64,000 nucleotides of DNA, from contig NZ_LZIF01000014.1 in assembly GCF_001667145.1 (NCBI RefSeq), positions 95,291 through 159,290 of the forward strand, read 5' to 3'. Position numbers and translations under genes: made by a program. The notes beneath the pieces are model-generated. The model worked only from the letters and a program-made list of their open reading frames with translations, did not search any database and had not been told where the DNA came from. Positions 1 to 7,264 of the stretch are shown one piece after another (position 1 is the stretch's first letter; each line of letters begins with the position of its first letter). Origin of the DNA: Mycobacterium sp. 852002-51971_SCH5477799-a (GTDB lineage: Bacteria; Actinomycetota; Actinomycetes; Mycobacteriales; Mycobacteriaceae).

Positions 1-1114
1 TTCCCAGCCACTGCTCGCCGTCGCATCGGGCCGACGGGGGTCTGCGCTGCCGAAAGCCGGATCGCTGCTGCGCGTCGAGCCCGCCGAATCGGTACAGCTG
101 GCCGCCCTCAAGGCCGCCGGCAACCCTCTGGCCGCGGGCAGCGCGGCGGGGCTGGACCCGAACGCGGTCGCCCTGCGCTTGGTGGAGACCATCGGCGCGG
201 CCACCGACGTCGTCATCGACTCCGACGTTGCGGCGGTGCGTGACCTGCGACGTGCCGATCTGCTGGAAAAGCACCCGGAACCCGTGTCCTCGGTCGGGCT
301 GCATGGCTACCAGGTGGCGACCGTGCTGGCGCGTTTCGCCGCGCCCCGGGCCGCGACCGGAGCTCCCGACCTGGCCCCGCACGCCGAGGCCGCGCAGCCG
401 CTGTACGCGCGGTATTGGCTGCACAATCGCGGCCCCGCGCCGCTCGGCGGGCTGTCGGCGGTCGCCCACCTGCACCCGCCGGGGGTGACCGGGCAGGCCG
501 GAGGCGAGGCGACGTTGCGCCTCACCGCGGCCAGCGACAGCACCGACGCCACGCTGCACGGCACGGTCACCCTGCGGTGTCCGCACGGCTGGACGGCCAG
601 GCCCGCCGAGCTGCCCTTCACTCTGCAGAGCGGCGACCACCTGCACACCGACGTGGTGGTGTCGGTCCCGGCGCGCGCCGAACCCGGCCTCTACCCCGTC
701 CACGCCGAACTGCGCATCACCGGCGACGAGGTCCCGCCCTCCTGGCGCCAGCCCGTCGAGGATGTCTGCGTGGTGACGGTGGGTGCGGCAGCCGGTGAGC
801 TCGTCTACCTGGCCGACGGCCCCACCGAGGTCGCGCTGCGACCCGGCGAAGCCGGCACCCTGACCGTCACGGTCGGCAGCCACGCCGGCGCGGACCTGAC
901 CCTGGAGGCGCATCTGATCAGCCCGTGGGGCACCTGGGAATGGATGGGTCCCGGCGCGCTCGGCGCGGTGCTACCCGCCCGCGCCACCGTCGACCTAGGC
1001 TTCCAGCTGACACCGCCGGCCTGGCTGGAACCCGGCCACTGGTGGGCGCTGGTGCGGATCGGCTGCGCGGGCCGGCTGGTCTACTCGCCGGCAGTGAAGG
1101 TGACGGTGACATGA
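1..1114 (+). CDS. alpha-mannosidase (GH38 family), C-terminal part
   Basis: The reading frame is open from the window edge (codons from base 2) to the TGA at 1114, giving the last 370 residues of a larger enzyme. It should hydrolyse terminal alpha-mannose residues. The segment LAALKAAGNPLA followed by VALRLVETIGAATDV matches the beta-rich C-terminal domains of GH38 mannosidases; the catalytic N-terminal part lies outside the window. The gene corresponds in position to Rv0648 of M. tuberculosis. The stop overlaps the next start (ATGA), so the two are probably co-translated. A TTG at 179 is internal, not the start. Confidence 0.88.
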   Translation, partial: SQPLLAVASGRRGSALPKAGSLLRVEPAESVQLAALKAAGNPLAAGSAAGLDPNAVALRLVETIGAATDVVIDSDVAAVRDLRRADLLEKHPEPVSSVGLHGYQVATVLARFAAPRAATGAPDLAPHAEAAQPLYARYWLHNRGPAPLGGLSAVAHLHPPGVTGQAGGEATLRLTAASDSTDATLHGTVTLRCPHGWTARPAELPFTLQSGDHLHTDVVVSVPARAEPGLYPVHAELRITGDEVPPSWRQPVEDVCVVTVGAAAGELVYLADGPTEVALRPGEAGTLTVTVGSHAGADLTLEAHLISPWGTWEWMGPGALGAVLPARATVDLGFQLTPPAWLEPGHWWALVRIGCAGRLVYSPAVKVTVT

Positions 1115-1728
1115 GCGCGCAGCCGATAGCGACCATTGCCGGCGTGCCCGTTGCGCCGGGCGTGCTCGACGCCGCCGAAGCACGGCTGCGCGCCTCGCCC
1201 GGCGCGGCCGGCCTGCCGGTCAGCGGCACCAGCGAGGGCCGTCAACTGCGGCGCTGGCTGGCCCAACTGATCGTCACCGAGCGAGTGGTCGCCGCGGAGG
1301 CGGCCGCGCGCGGGCTGAGCGGACGCGGCGCGCCGCCCGAAGCCCAGTTGCTGCCCGACGCGACCGCCCGGCTGGAGATCGGCAGCATCGCTGCGGCCGC
1401 GCTGGCCGGTCCGCGTGCCCGCGCGCTGTTCGCCGAGGTCACCGCCGAGGTGCGGGTTGCCGACTCCGAGGTGGCGGCCTATCACGCCCGCAACCCACTG
1501 CGCTTCGCCGCGCCGCAACAGGGCGAAAATGGCTGGCGCACAACGGCGTCCGCGGCACCACCGCTGGACGAGGTGCGATCGGCGATCGAAGAGCATCTGC
1601 GCGGCGCCGCACGGCGGCGGGCCTTCCGGCTGTGGCTGGACGCGCGCCGCGCCGCGGTGGTGGAGCTGGCACCCGGCTACGAGCATCCCGGCGACCCTCG
1701 TCAACCCGACAACACTCACCGGCACTGA
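1111..1728 (+). CDS. SurA/PpiC-like helical protein, usually labelled 'FabD2'
   Basis: A 205-residue protein whose ATG overlaps the mannosidase stop. The M. tuberculosis counterpart, Rv0649, is called FabD2 (malonyl-CoA:ACP transacylase), but no GQGSQ or GHSxG motif of that family is visible. The sequence instead reads like a parvulin/SurA chaperone: a helical N-terminal half, the linker VADSEVAAYHARNPLRF (about 116-132), then a C-terminal helix DEVRSAIEEHLR...AFRLWLDARR (153-180). A peptidyl-prolyl isomerase domain would normally sit between these last two parts, but only about 20 residues do. No signal peptide is seen. A folding-helper role is inferred and catalytic activity is unlikely. 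Confidence 0.8.
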   Translation: MSAQPIATIAGVPVAPGVLDAAEARLRASPGAAGLPVSGTSEGRQLRRWLAQLIVTERVVAAEAAARGLSGRGAPPEAQLLPDATARLEIGSIAAAALAGPRARALFAEVTAEVRVADSEVAAYHARNPLRFAAPQQGENGWRTTASAAPPLDEVRSAIEEHLRGAARRRAFRLWLDARRAAVVELAPGYEHPGDPRQPDNTHRH

Positions 1729-1733
1729 ACGCC

Positions 1734-2648
1734 ATGCTGACCCTCTGCCTGGACGTCGGCGGCACCAAAATCGCTGTCGCGCTGGCGGATTCGGGCGGAA
1801 AGCTGGTGCATACCGCCGTCCGCCCCACTCCGATCACGCCCGCCGCCGACGACGTCTGGGCCGTCGTCGAAGCGATGATCACCGACGCGCTGCAGGCCGC
1901 GGACGCTCCGGTCGGCGCCGTCGGGATCGCGTCGGCGGGGCCCATCGACCTGCGCAGCGGGGCGGTCAGCCCGATCAACATCGATAGCTGGGACCGTTTC
2001 CCGTTGCGCGACAAGGTCGCCGCGGCGGTGCCCGGCCTGCCCGTCGTTCTGGCCGGTGACGGCGTCTGTATGGCCGTGGCGGAGCACTGGATCGGAGCGG
2101 GCAAAGACGCGGACGCCCAATTCCTGCTGGGCATGGTGGTCTCCACCGGGGTGGGCGGCGGACTGGTGCTCGACGGCGTCCCCTACTCGGGGCGCACCGG
2201 AAACGCCGGTCACGTCGGGCATGTGGTGGTCGAACTGGACGGGCGGCCCTGCACCTGCGGCGGTCACGGTTGCGTGGAGACCGTCGCGTCCGGCCCGTGG
2301 ATGGTGCGCTGGGCGCGAGAGAACGGCTGGTCCGCGCCGCCCGGCGCCGCCGCCAGCGACCTGGCCGTTGCCGCGGCGGCCGGAGACCCGTTGGCCCAGC
2401 GGGCATTCCACCGGGGGGCCAACGCGCTGGCCGCGATGATCGCCTCGGTCGGCGCGGTGTGCGATCTGGATCTCGTGGTGATCGGGGGAGGGGTGGCCAA
2501 ATCCGGGCCGCTGCTCTTCGACCCGCTGCGGGCAAAGCTCGCCGAATACGCCGGCCTGGACTTCTTGTCCGGGTTGCGGGTGGTGCCGGGCGAGCTGGGC
2601 GGTGATGCCGGGCTGATCGGCGCGGCCCGGCTCGCGGGACTCAGCTGA
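1734..2648 (+). CDS. ROK-family sugar kinase (glucokinase-like)
   Basis: A 304-residue cytoplasmic kinase expected to phosphorylate glucose or a related hexose with ATP. The phosphate-binding motif DVGGTK is at 7-12, the likely catalytic aspartate is D109 in AGDG, and the ROK glycine block STGVGGG is at 137-143. The zinc site reads GHVGH then CTCGGHGCVE, with Cys173, 175 and 180. The ATG at 1734 starts directly at the beta strand before DVGGTK and is 5 bases after the previous stop. It ends 3 bases before the stop of the convergent HxlR gene overlaps. Matches Rv0650. The substrate cannot be read from sequence. Confidence 0.93.
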   Translation: MLTLCLDVGGTKIAVALADSGGKLVHTAVRPTPITPAADDVWAVVEAMITDALQAADAPVGAVGIASAGPIDLRSGAVSPINIDSWDRFPLRDKVAAAVPGLPVVLAGDGVCMAVAEHWIGAGKDADAQFLLGMVVSTGVGGGLVLDGVPYSGRTGNAGHVGHVVVELDGRPCTCGGHGCVETVASGPWMVRWARENGWSAPPGAAASDLAVAAAAGDPLAQRAFHRGANALAAMIASVGAVCDLDLVVIGGGVAKSGPLLFDPLRAKLAEYAGLDFLSGLRVVPGELGGDAGLIGAARLAGLS

Positions 2649-2970
2649 CCCGCTGCATGTGTTTTCGGCCCCAGTCGCACAGGCTTGCCAGCACCGGGGC
2701 CAGCGTCATGCCGTATTCGGACATCGAATAGTGCACGCACGGCGGCACCGTGCGCGCGTCGTGACGCTCGATGATCCCGGCGTCGACCAGTTCATGAAGG
2801 TGCCGGATGAGCATGCGCTCGGTGATGCCCGGGATGCTGCGCCGCAACTCGGCGGTGCGCATGGGACCGTCGCACAGCCGCCACAGGATGGTGCCCTTCC
2901 AGCGGCCGTCGATGACCGACAGCGCCGCGTCGATGGGGCAGTCGCTGACTTGCTTCTTGGATACGGACAC
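2641..2970 (-). CDS. HxlR-family transcriptional regulator
   Basis: A winged-helix regulator of about 109 residues. The N-terminal Cys11 in SDCPIDAALSVIDGRWK is the conserved cysteine that in some HxlR proteins senses oxidants or electrophiles; the DNA-binding core follows with GPMRTAELRRSIPGITERML. A GTG at 2970 was chosen because GGAGG lies 5 bases upstream; a GTG at 2982 would add four residues. The end overlaps the tail of the convergent ROK kinase gene by 8 bases. It is divergent from a DUF1772 membrane gene, and an inverted repeat between the two is a likely operator. Confidence 0.9.
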   Translation of the reverse strand: MSVSKKQVSDCPIDAALSVIDGRWKGTILWRLCDGPMRTAELRRSIPGITERMLIRHLHELVDAGIIERHDARTVPPCVHYSMSEYGMTLAPVLASLCDWGRKHMQRVS

Positions 2971-2980
2971 GAGCACCTCC

Positions 2981-3015
2981 ACTGACTAATTTGTCAGTAC
3001 CTTGATATTTGTCAG
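2981..3015. promoter_or_regulatory. candidate HxlR operator
   Basis: A perfect inverted repeat ACTGAC-TAATTT-GTCAGT spans 2981-2998, and its right half TTTGTCAG recurs at 3008-3015. The site lies between the divergent HxlR and DUF1772 genes. That arrangement suits a regulator controlling itself and its neighbour. Binding is inferred. Confidence 0.5.
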
Positions 3016-3037
3016 CATAACCGCCAGTGTCGTTGCC

Positions 3038-3478
3038 ATGAATAACAGCATCGACGCGCTCGCGATTGTGGTCACCGGACTGTTGGTGGGCGTGGAACTG
3101 GGGGTCGCGGTCTTCTTCCACCCCCTCATCGCCCGGCTGCCCGACGACGCCTTCCGCGCGGCTCGCGGCGGTGCCGCCCGAGCGCTGGGCACGACGATGC
3201 CGTTCTGGTACGCGATCGTCCTGCTGCTGGTGGGCTCGCTCGCCATCCAGGAACGCGGCGAGCAGCGCGACTGGTTGTGCGGCGTCGCCGCCGGCCTGAT
3301 GGCCGCGGTGATCCTCCTGACGCTGACCATGCTGGTGCCGATCAACAACCGCATCGCGAAATGGCCGAGCACCGGTGAGTTGTCCCGCGAGCTCGCCGCC
3401 CGCTGGGATCGGCGGCACCGCGTCCGGGTGACTCTGCTGCTGGCCGTGTTCGTCCTGCTGGCCCTCGCCGTCACCTGA
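3038..3478 (+). CDS. DUF1772 (anthrone oxygenase-like) membrane protein
   Basis: A 146-residue protein with four hydrophobic segments, at about 6-27, 54-72, 82-102 and 127-145, and the polar signature NNRIAKW before the last one. This is the DUF1772 pattern. Some relatives are called anthrone oxygenases, but the bacterial function is unproven. The ATG at 3038 was preferred over the upstream TTG at 3002 because the latter falls inside the probable operator. It is divergent from an HxlR regulator, a pairing common in actinobacteria, so it is probably induced by whatever inactivates that regulator. Confidence 0.85.
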   Translation: MNNSIDALAIVVTGLLVGVELGVAVFFHPLIARLPDDAFRAARGGAARALGTTMPFWYAIVLLLVGSLAIQERGEQRDWLCGVAAGLMAAVILLTLTMLVPINNRIAKWPSTGELSRELAARWDRRHRVRVTLLLAVFVLLALAVT

Positions 3479-3488
3479 GGCCGCCGTT

Positions 3489-3517
3489 TTGGCTGATCGC
3501 GCTGGCCACGCTATTGT
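3489..3517 (+). promoter_or_regulatory. rplJ-rplL promoter
   Basis: The hexamers TTGGCT (3489-3494) and TATTGT (3512-3517) are separated by 17 bases, a good SigA-type spacing. Transcription would start near 3524 and give a leader of about 200 bases. The same -10 hexamer is seen before rpoB and rpsL. Confidence 0.7.
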
Positions 3518-3523
3518 GTTAGC

Positions 3524-3690
3524 CGATCCACCGAAGACCGTCGGTCACCGAGCAATCGGTTGAAGGTCCGGGAGCATCCCGGCGGCCCACGCAGGAGGAC
3601 GAGGCATCAGCGCCGGCTCGAGCCGGCGTCCTTTCACGCCCCGGCCGCTTCTGCGCCGGGGCGTTCGTCGTTCTTCGGGGGAATCGAGAC
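3524..3690 (+). ncRNA. ribosomal protein L10 leader with attenuator-like hairpins
   Basis: The leader holds successive stems GACC-GTC-GGTC (3536-3546), CCGA-GCAA-TCGG (3548-3559) and CCGGGA-GCA-TCCCGG (3568-3582), followed by a purine-rich GCAGGAGGACGAGG. This is the layout of the L10 leader, where L10(L12)4 binds the kink-turn region to repress its own operon. Downstream are the palindrome CGCCGGCTCGAGCCGGCG (3611-3628) and a 9-bp stem at 3637-3663 followed by a T-rich run, which could act as an attenuator. Binding and attenuation are inferred from family knowledge. Confidence 0.75.
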
Positions 3691-3724
3691 GACACGTCGC
3701 ACTGACTTACTTCAGGAGGTAGGC

Positions 3725-4345
3725 ATGGCCAGGGCTGATAAGGCCACCGCCGTTGCAGACATTGCCGAGCAGTTCAAGGAAGCGACCGCGACCCTGATCA
3801 CGGAGTACCGCGGTCTGACCGTCGCCAACCTGGCCGAGCTGCGGCGCTCACTCAACGGGGCGGCCACCTACTCGGTGGCCAAGAACACGCTGATCAAGCG
3901 TGCGGCCTCGGAGGCCGGGGTCGAGGGGCTCGACGAGCTCTTCGCCGGCCCGACGGCCATCGCATTCGTCACCGGGGAACCGGTCGACGCCGCCAAGGCC
4001 ATCAAGACCTTCGCCAAGGAGCACAAGGCGCTGGTCATCAAGGGCGGCTACATGGACGGTCGCGCTCTCACGGTCGCCGAAGTCGAGCGCATCGCCGACC
4101 TCGAGTCTCGCGAGGTGCTGCTGGCCAAGCTGGCGGGCGCGATGAAGGGCAACCTGGCCAAGGCGGCCGGGCTGTTCAATGCTCCGGCGTCGCAGGTCGC
4201 CCGCCTAGCGGCCGCCCTGCAGGAGAAGAAGGCCGCAGAGGGGGCAGCCGCTGCGGCAGAGCCCGCGGCCGCCGCGGAGGCCACGCCGGAACCCGCTTCG
4301 GAAACGCCCGCTGAGGCCCCGGAAACCCCGGCCGAAGCCGAATAA
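3725..4345 (+). CDS. rplJ: 50S ribosomal protein L10
   Basis: L10 forms the base of the ribosomal stalk and binds L12 dimers through its C-terminal helix. The 206-residue product begins [20 protein letters not shown] and has the typical [21 protein letters not shown] and [13 protein letters not shown] blocks. The ATG at 3725 has AGGAGG ending 5 bases upstream. After the L12-binding helix ([12 protein letters not shown]) there is an extra tail of about 30 residues made only of A, E, P, T, S and G. To my knowledge the M. tuberculosis protein is 178 residues and lacks this tail. Confidence 0.98.
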   Translation: MARADKATAVADIAEQFKEATATLITEYRGLTVANLAELRRSLNGAATYSVAKNTLIKRAASEAGVEGLDELFAGPTAIAFVTGEPVDAAKAIKTFAKEHKALVIKGGYMDGRALTVAEVERIADLESREVLLAKLAGAMKGNLAKAAGLFNAPASQVARLAAALQEKKAAEGAAAAAEPAAAAEATPEPASETPAEAPETPAEAE

Positions 4346-4388
4346 CAACCACCCCGGAACCGGAAAAAACAAGGAAGGACCCATACCC

Positions 4389-4784
4389 ATGGCAAAGATG
4401 TCTACCGACGACCTGCTCGACGCTTTCAAGGAAATGACCCTGCTGGAGCTCTCCGACTTCGTGAAGAAGTTCGAGGAGACCTTCGAGGTCACCGCGGCCG
4501 CCCCGGTCGCCGTTGCCGCCGCCGGTGGTGGCGCCGCCGGTGGAGCGCCCGCCGAGGCCGCCGAGGAGCAGTCGGAGTTCGACGTGATCCTCGAGGCCGC
4601 CGGTGACAAGAAGATCGGCGTCATCAAGGTGGTCCGCGAGATCGTCTCCGGCCTGGGCCTCAAGGAGGCCAAGGACCTGGTCGACGGCGCGCCCAAGCCG
4701 CTGCTGGAGAAGGTGGCCAAGGAGGCCGCCGACGAGGCCAAGACCAAGCTCGAGGCCGCCGGCGCCACCGTCACCGTCAAGTAA
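4389..4784 (+). CDS. rplL: 50S ribosomal protein L7/L12
   Basis: A 131-residue stalk protein that recruits translation GTPases. It has the N-terminal dimerisation region ([21 protein letters not shown]), an Ala/Gly-rich hinge at about 40-60, and the C-terminal domain with the factor-binding surface [13 protein letters not shown]...[15 protein letters not shown]. It lies 43 bases after rplJ in the same operon. A strong terminator follows 12 bases after the stop. Confidence 0.98.
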   Translation: MAKMSTDDLLDAFKEMTLLELSDFVKKFEETFEVTAAAPVAVAAAGGGAAGGAPAEAAEEQSEFDVILEAAGDKKIGVIKVVREIVSGLGLKEAKDLVDGAPKPLLEKVAKEAADEAKTKLEAAGATVTVK

Positions 4785-4796
4785 GTCACTGCGCGC

Positions 4797-4826
4797 AAAC
4801 CCCCGGGATCGCCATCCCGGGGGTTT
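4797..4826 (+). terminator. terminator of rplJ-rplL
   Basis: A perfect 13-bp stem AAACCCCCGGGAT / ATCCCGGGGGTTT with loop CGCC. It ends in a short T run and lies 12 bases after the rplL stop. It also separates the operon from the convergent TetR gene and may serve both strands. Confidence 0.85.
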
Positions 4827-4833
4827 CGTGCGT

Positions 4834-5514
4834 TCAGCGCCTGGCCGACTGCAGCGACTGCGCCACCCGATCGGGTGAATCCCCAAGGGCAGCAAGAAGA
4901 TTCGTAGTCATCGCGGTAAGCACCGGTACGACCGCCGAGTCGTCGTCACCGTAATAGCCGGCCAGCTCCAGCATGACGAACCCGTGGATCAACGCCCAGA
5001 ACTGGGCCGCGGTGGCCACGACGGACGCATCATCGTCGGGGGCGCCCACGGTGATCCGGCCGGCCAGCATGCACCGGTGCACCCCGCGCACCACATGGGC
5101 GAAGCTCGGGTGGCGCCGCTCGATCTCGGCGACCGTCAGCGTCAGGACGTTATGGGCGGGCGCGTTGATGCCGTGTGCGCTGGTGCTGCCGAACATCAGT
5201 CGATACATGTGCGGGCGCCTGATGGCGTAACGGCGGTAGGCCGCGCCGACGACCAGTAGATCGGTGACCGGGTCGGCGGTCTGCGGCACCGTCAGGGCGG
5301 CGTCGAACTGCCGCAGCCCCTCCTCGGCCATCTCGGCGATCAGCCCGCGCATCCCACCGAAGTGGGTGTACACCGCCATCGTGGAGGTCCCCGCGGCGCC
5401 GGCCACCTTGCGCGTCTGCAGGGCGTCGGGCCCGTGCTCATCGAGCAGGCCGACCGCCGCGTGCAGCATCTCCTCGCGAACGCTGCGCTGAACGTCTGAA
5501 GTCATCGTTGCCAT
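4834..5514 (-). CDS. TetR-family regulator (Rv0653c-like)
   Basis: A 226-residue regulator. The N-terminal helix-turn-helix is visible as LLDEHGPDALQTRKVAGAAGTSTMAVYTHF at about 22-51, followed by an all-helical ligand-binding domain. The ATG at 5514 was chosen; ATG 5505 is equally possible, and an extension to 5592 would run across the operator. It is divergent from a carotenoid oxygenase gene, with a palindrome between them. The ligand is unknown but may be a carotenoid or its cleavage product. Confidence 0.9.
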   Translation of the reverse strand: MATMTSDVQRSVREEMLHAAVGLLDEHGPDALQTRKVAGAAGTSTMAVYTHFGGMRGLIAEMAEEGLRQFDAALTVPQTADPVTDLLVVGAAYRRYAIRRPHMYRLMFGSTSAHGINAPAHNVLTLTVAEIERRHPSFAHVVRGVHRCMLAGRITVGAPDDDASVVATAAQFWALIHGFVMLELAGYYGDDDSAVVPVLTAMTTNLLAALGDSPDRVAQSLQSARR

Positions 5515-5551
5515 CTTCCCATCGGAAGCGTAGCGTGCCAATAACGCCGAA

Positions 5552-5564
5552 ATAACAATGTTAT
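5552..5564. promoter_or_regulatory. candidate TetR operator, ATAAC-AAT-GTTAT
   Basis: A perfect 5-bp inverted repeat with a 3-base centre. It lies directly upstream of the AGGAG and ATG of the carotenoid oxygenase gene and 38 bases from the TetR start. A bound repressor here would block the oxygenase and probably its own gene. Its AT-rich composition stands out from the surroundings. Confidence 0.5.
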
Positions 5565-5576
5565 AGGAGCTCAGCC

Positions 5577-7094
5577 ATGGCGACCACGACAACCGCCAAG
5601 CCCAGTAATCCGTACCTCGAGGGCTTTCTGGCGCCGGTGAGCGCGGAAGTCACCGCGCACGATCTGCGGGTCACCGGACGGATCCCCGAACACCTCGACG
5701 GCCGCTACCTGCGCAACGGGCCGAACCCCGTCGCCGAGGTGAACCCGGCCGTCTACCACTGGTTCAGCGGCGACGGCATGGTGCACGGGGTCGGATTGCG
5801 CGACGGGCAGGCCCGTTGGTATCGCAACCGCTGGGTGCGCACCGCGCACGTATGCAGGGCATTGAACGAGTCAGCCCCTCCGGGGCTGAACCCGCGCGCC
5901 GGGATGCTCTCGGTGGGCCCGAACACCAACGTGCTGAGCCATGCCGGTCAAACGCTTGCGCTCGTCGAGGGGGGCGGGGCGAACTACCGGCTGACCGAAG
6001 AACTCGACACCGAGGGGGCGTGCGATTTCGACGGCACCCTGTTCGGGGGCTACACCGCCCATCCGCACCGCGATCCCCACACCGGCGAACTGCACGCGGT
6101 TTCCTACGCGTTCACCCGCGGTCGGACCGTGCAGTACTCGGTCATCGACACCTCGGGACGGGCCCGTCGCACCGTCGACATCGACGTGTCAGGGTCGCCG
6201 ATGATGCACGATTTCTCGCTGACCGACAAATATGTGGTGATCTACGACCTGCCGGTCACATTCGATCCCGTGCAGGTGATGCCGACGAACGTGCCGCGGT
6301 GGTTGAGTTTGCCGGCCCGGCTGGTGATGCAGTCGCTGATCGGGCGCGTCCGCGTCCCCGGTCCGATGACCACGATGATCAACCGCAATCGCGAACCGAT
6401 CAATCGGATGCCGTACCGCTGGAATCCCGACTACCCGGCGCGGATCGGAGTCATGCCGCGCGAGGGCCACGGGAGCAACGCGGGCAAAGATGCCATCCGC
6501 TGGTTCGACATCGAACCCTGTTACGTCTATCACCCGCTCAACGCCTACTCCGAGATGCGCGGTGGCGCTGAGATTTTGGTGCTCGATGTGGTCCGCTACT
6601 CGCGGATGTTCGACCAAGACCTGCGCGGCCCCGGCGACAGCCGGCCGACCCTGGACCGCTGGACGATCAACCTCGCGACCGGGGCGGTCACCAGCGAACG
6701 CCGCGACGATCGTCCTCAGGAGTTTCCGCGCATCAACGAGACGCTGCTGGGCGGGCGGCACCGATTCGGCTACACCATCGGCACCGACGGCGGCTACCTG
6801 GCGAACGGGGCGTCCGAGATGTCCACCGCGCTCTACAAACACGACTACGCCACCGGATCCAGCACGGCCGCCGCCGTTGATACCGGCCTTTTACTCGGCG
6901 AGATGTCCTTCGTGCCCAACCCGGCGGCCCGCGCCGAGGACGACGGCATCCTGATGGGCTTCGGCTATCACCGCGACCGCGACGAAGGCCAGCTGGCTTT
7001 GCTGGACGCACAGACGCTCGAACAGGTGGCCACCGTGCACCTGCCCCAGCGGGTGCCGATGGGCTTCCACGGCAACTGGGCACCCGCTGGCTAA
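5577..7094 (+). CDS. carotenoid oxygenase (Rv0654-like)
   Basis: A 505-residue non-haem iron dioxygenase that cleaves carotenoid or apocarotenoid double bonds. The N-terminal signature HLDGRYLRNGPNP and WFSGDGMVHGV are typical. The four iron-binding histidines can be assigned to H162 (YTAHPH), H211 (MMHDFSLT), H319 (YHPLNAY) and H498 (GFHGNW) at the extreme C-terminus. The ATG at 5577 follows AGGAG by 7 bases. No signal peptide is seen, so it is likely cytoplasmic or membrane-associated. Probably controlled by the divergent TetR. The exact substrate cannot be told. Confidence 0.95.
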   Translation: MATTTTAKPSNPYLEGFLAPVSAEVTAHDLRVTGRIPEHLDGRYLRNGPNPVAEVNPAVYHWFSGDGMVHGVGLRDGQARWYRNRWVRTAHVCRALNESAPPGLNPRAGMLSVGPNTNVLSHAGQTLALVEGGGANYRLTEELDTEGACDFDGTLFGGYTAHPHRDPHTGELHAVSYAFTRGRTVQYSVIDTSGRARRTVDIDVSGSPMMHDFSLTDKYVVIYDLPVTFDPVQVMPTNVPRWLSLPARLVMQSLIGRVRVPGPMTTMINRNREPINRMPYRWNPDYPARIGVMPREGHGSNAGKDAIRWFDIEPCYVYHPLNAYSEMRGGAEILVLDVVRYSRMFDQDLRGPGDSRPTLDRWTINLATGAVTSERRDDRPQEFPRINETLLGGRHRFGYTIGTDGGYLANGASEMSTALYKHDYATGSSTAAAVDTGLLLGEMSFVPNPAARAEDDGILMGFGYHRDRDEGQLALLDAQTLEQVATVHLPQRVPMGFHGNWAPAG

Positions 7095-7184
7095 CACGTG
7101 CGTCAAATAAGAGGCGCCGCGCGGGCTTCCGGGCGATCTCAGGACGGCCAATTTTTCCGCCTGTCGTGCGCATCCCTGATGCCG

Positions 7185-7219
7185 TGTGGCAGGCGTGCGC
7201 TACAGTGACTCATGCCACA
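7185..7219. promoter_or_regulatory. candidate mceG promoter/operator
   Basis: A 7-bp inverted repeat TGTGGCA (7185-7191) / TGCCACA (7213-7219) flanks the possible -10 hexamer TACAGT (7201-7206). No good -35 is seen. A regulator binding both arms would bracket the core promoter. This is an inference from symmetry only. Confidence 0.4.
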
Positions 7220-7264
7220 TAAAAGGGCAGGTGGCGGGCACGACTGTCGACGGAAGGATTCCCC

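Noticed and set aside
3560..3724. Longer L10 start at TTG 3560
   Set aside because: It would place the L10 leader structure in coding sequence; ATG 3725 has a proper ribosome-binding site and the conserved N-terminus.
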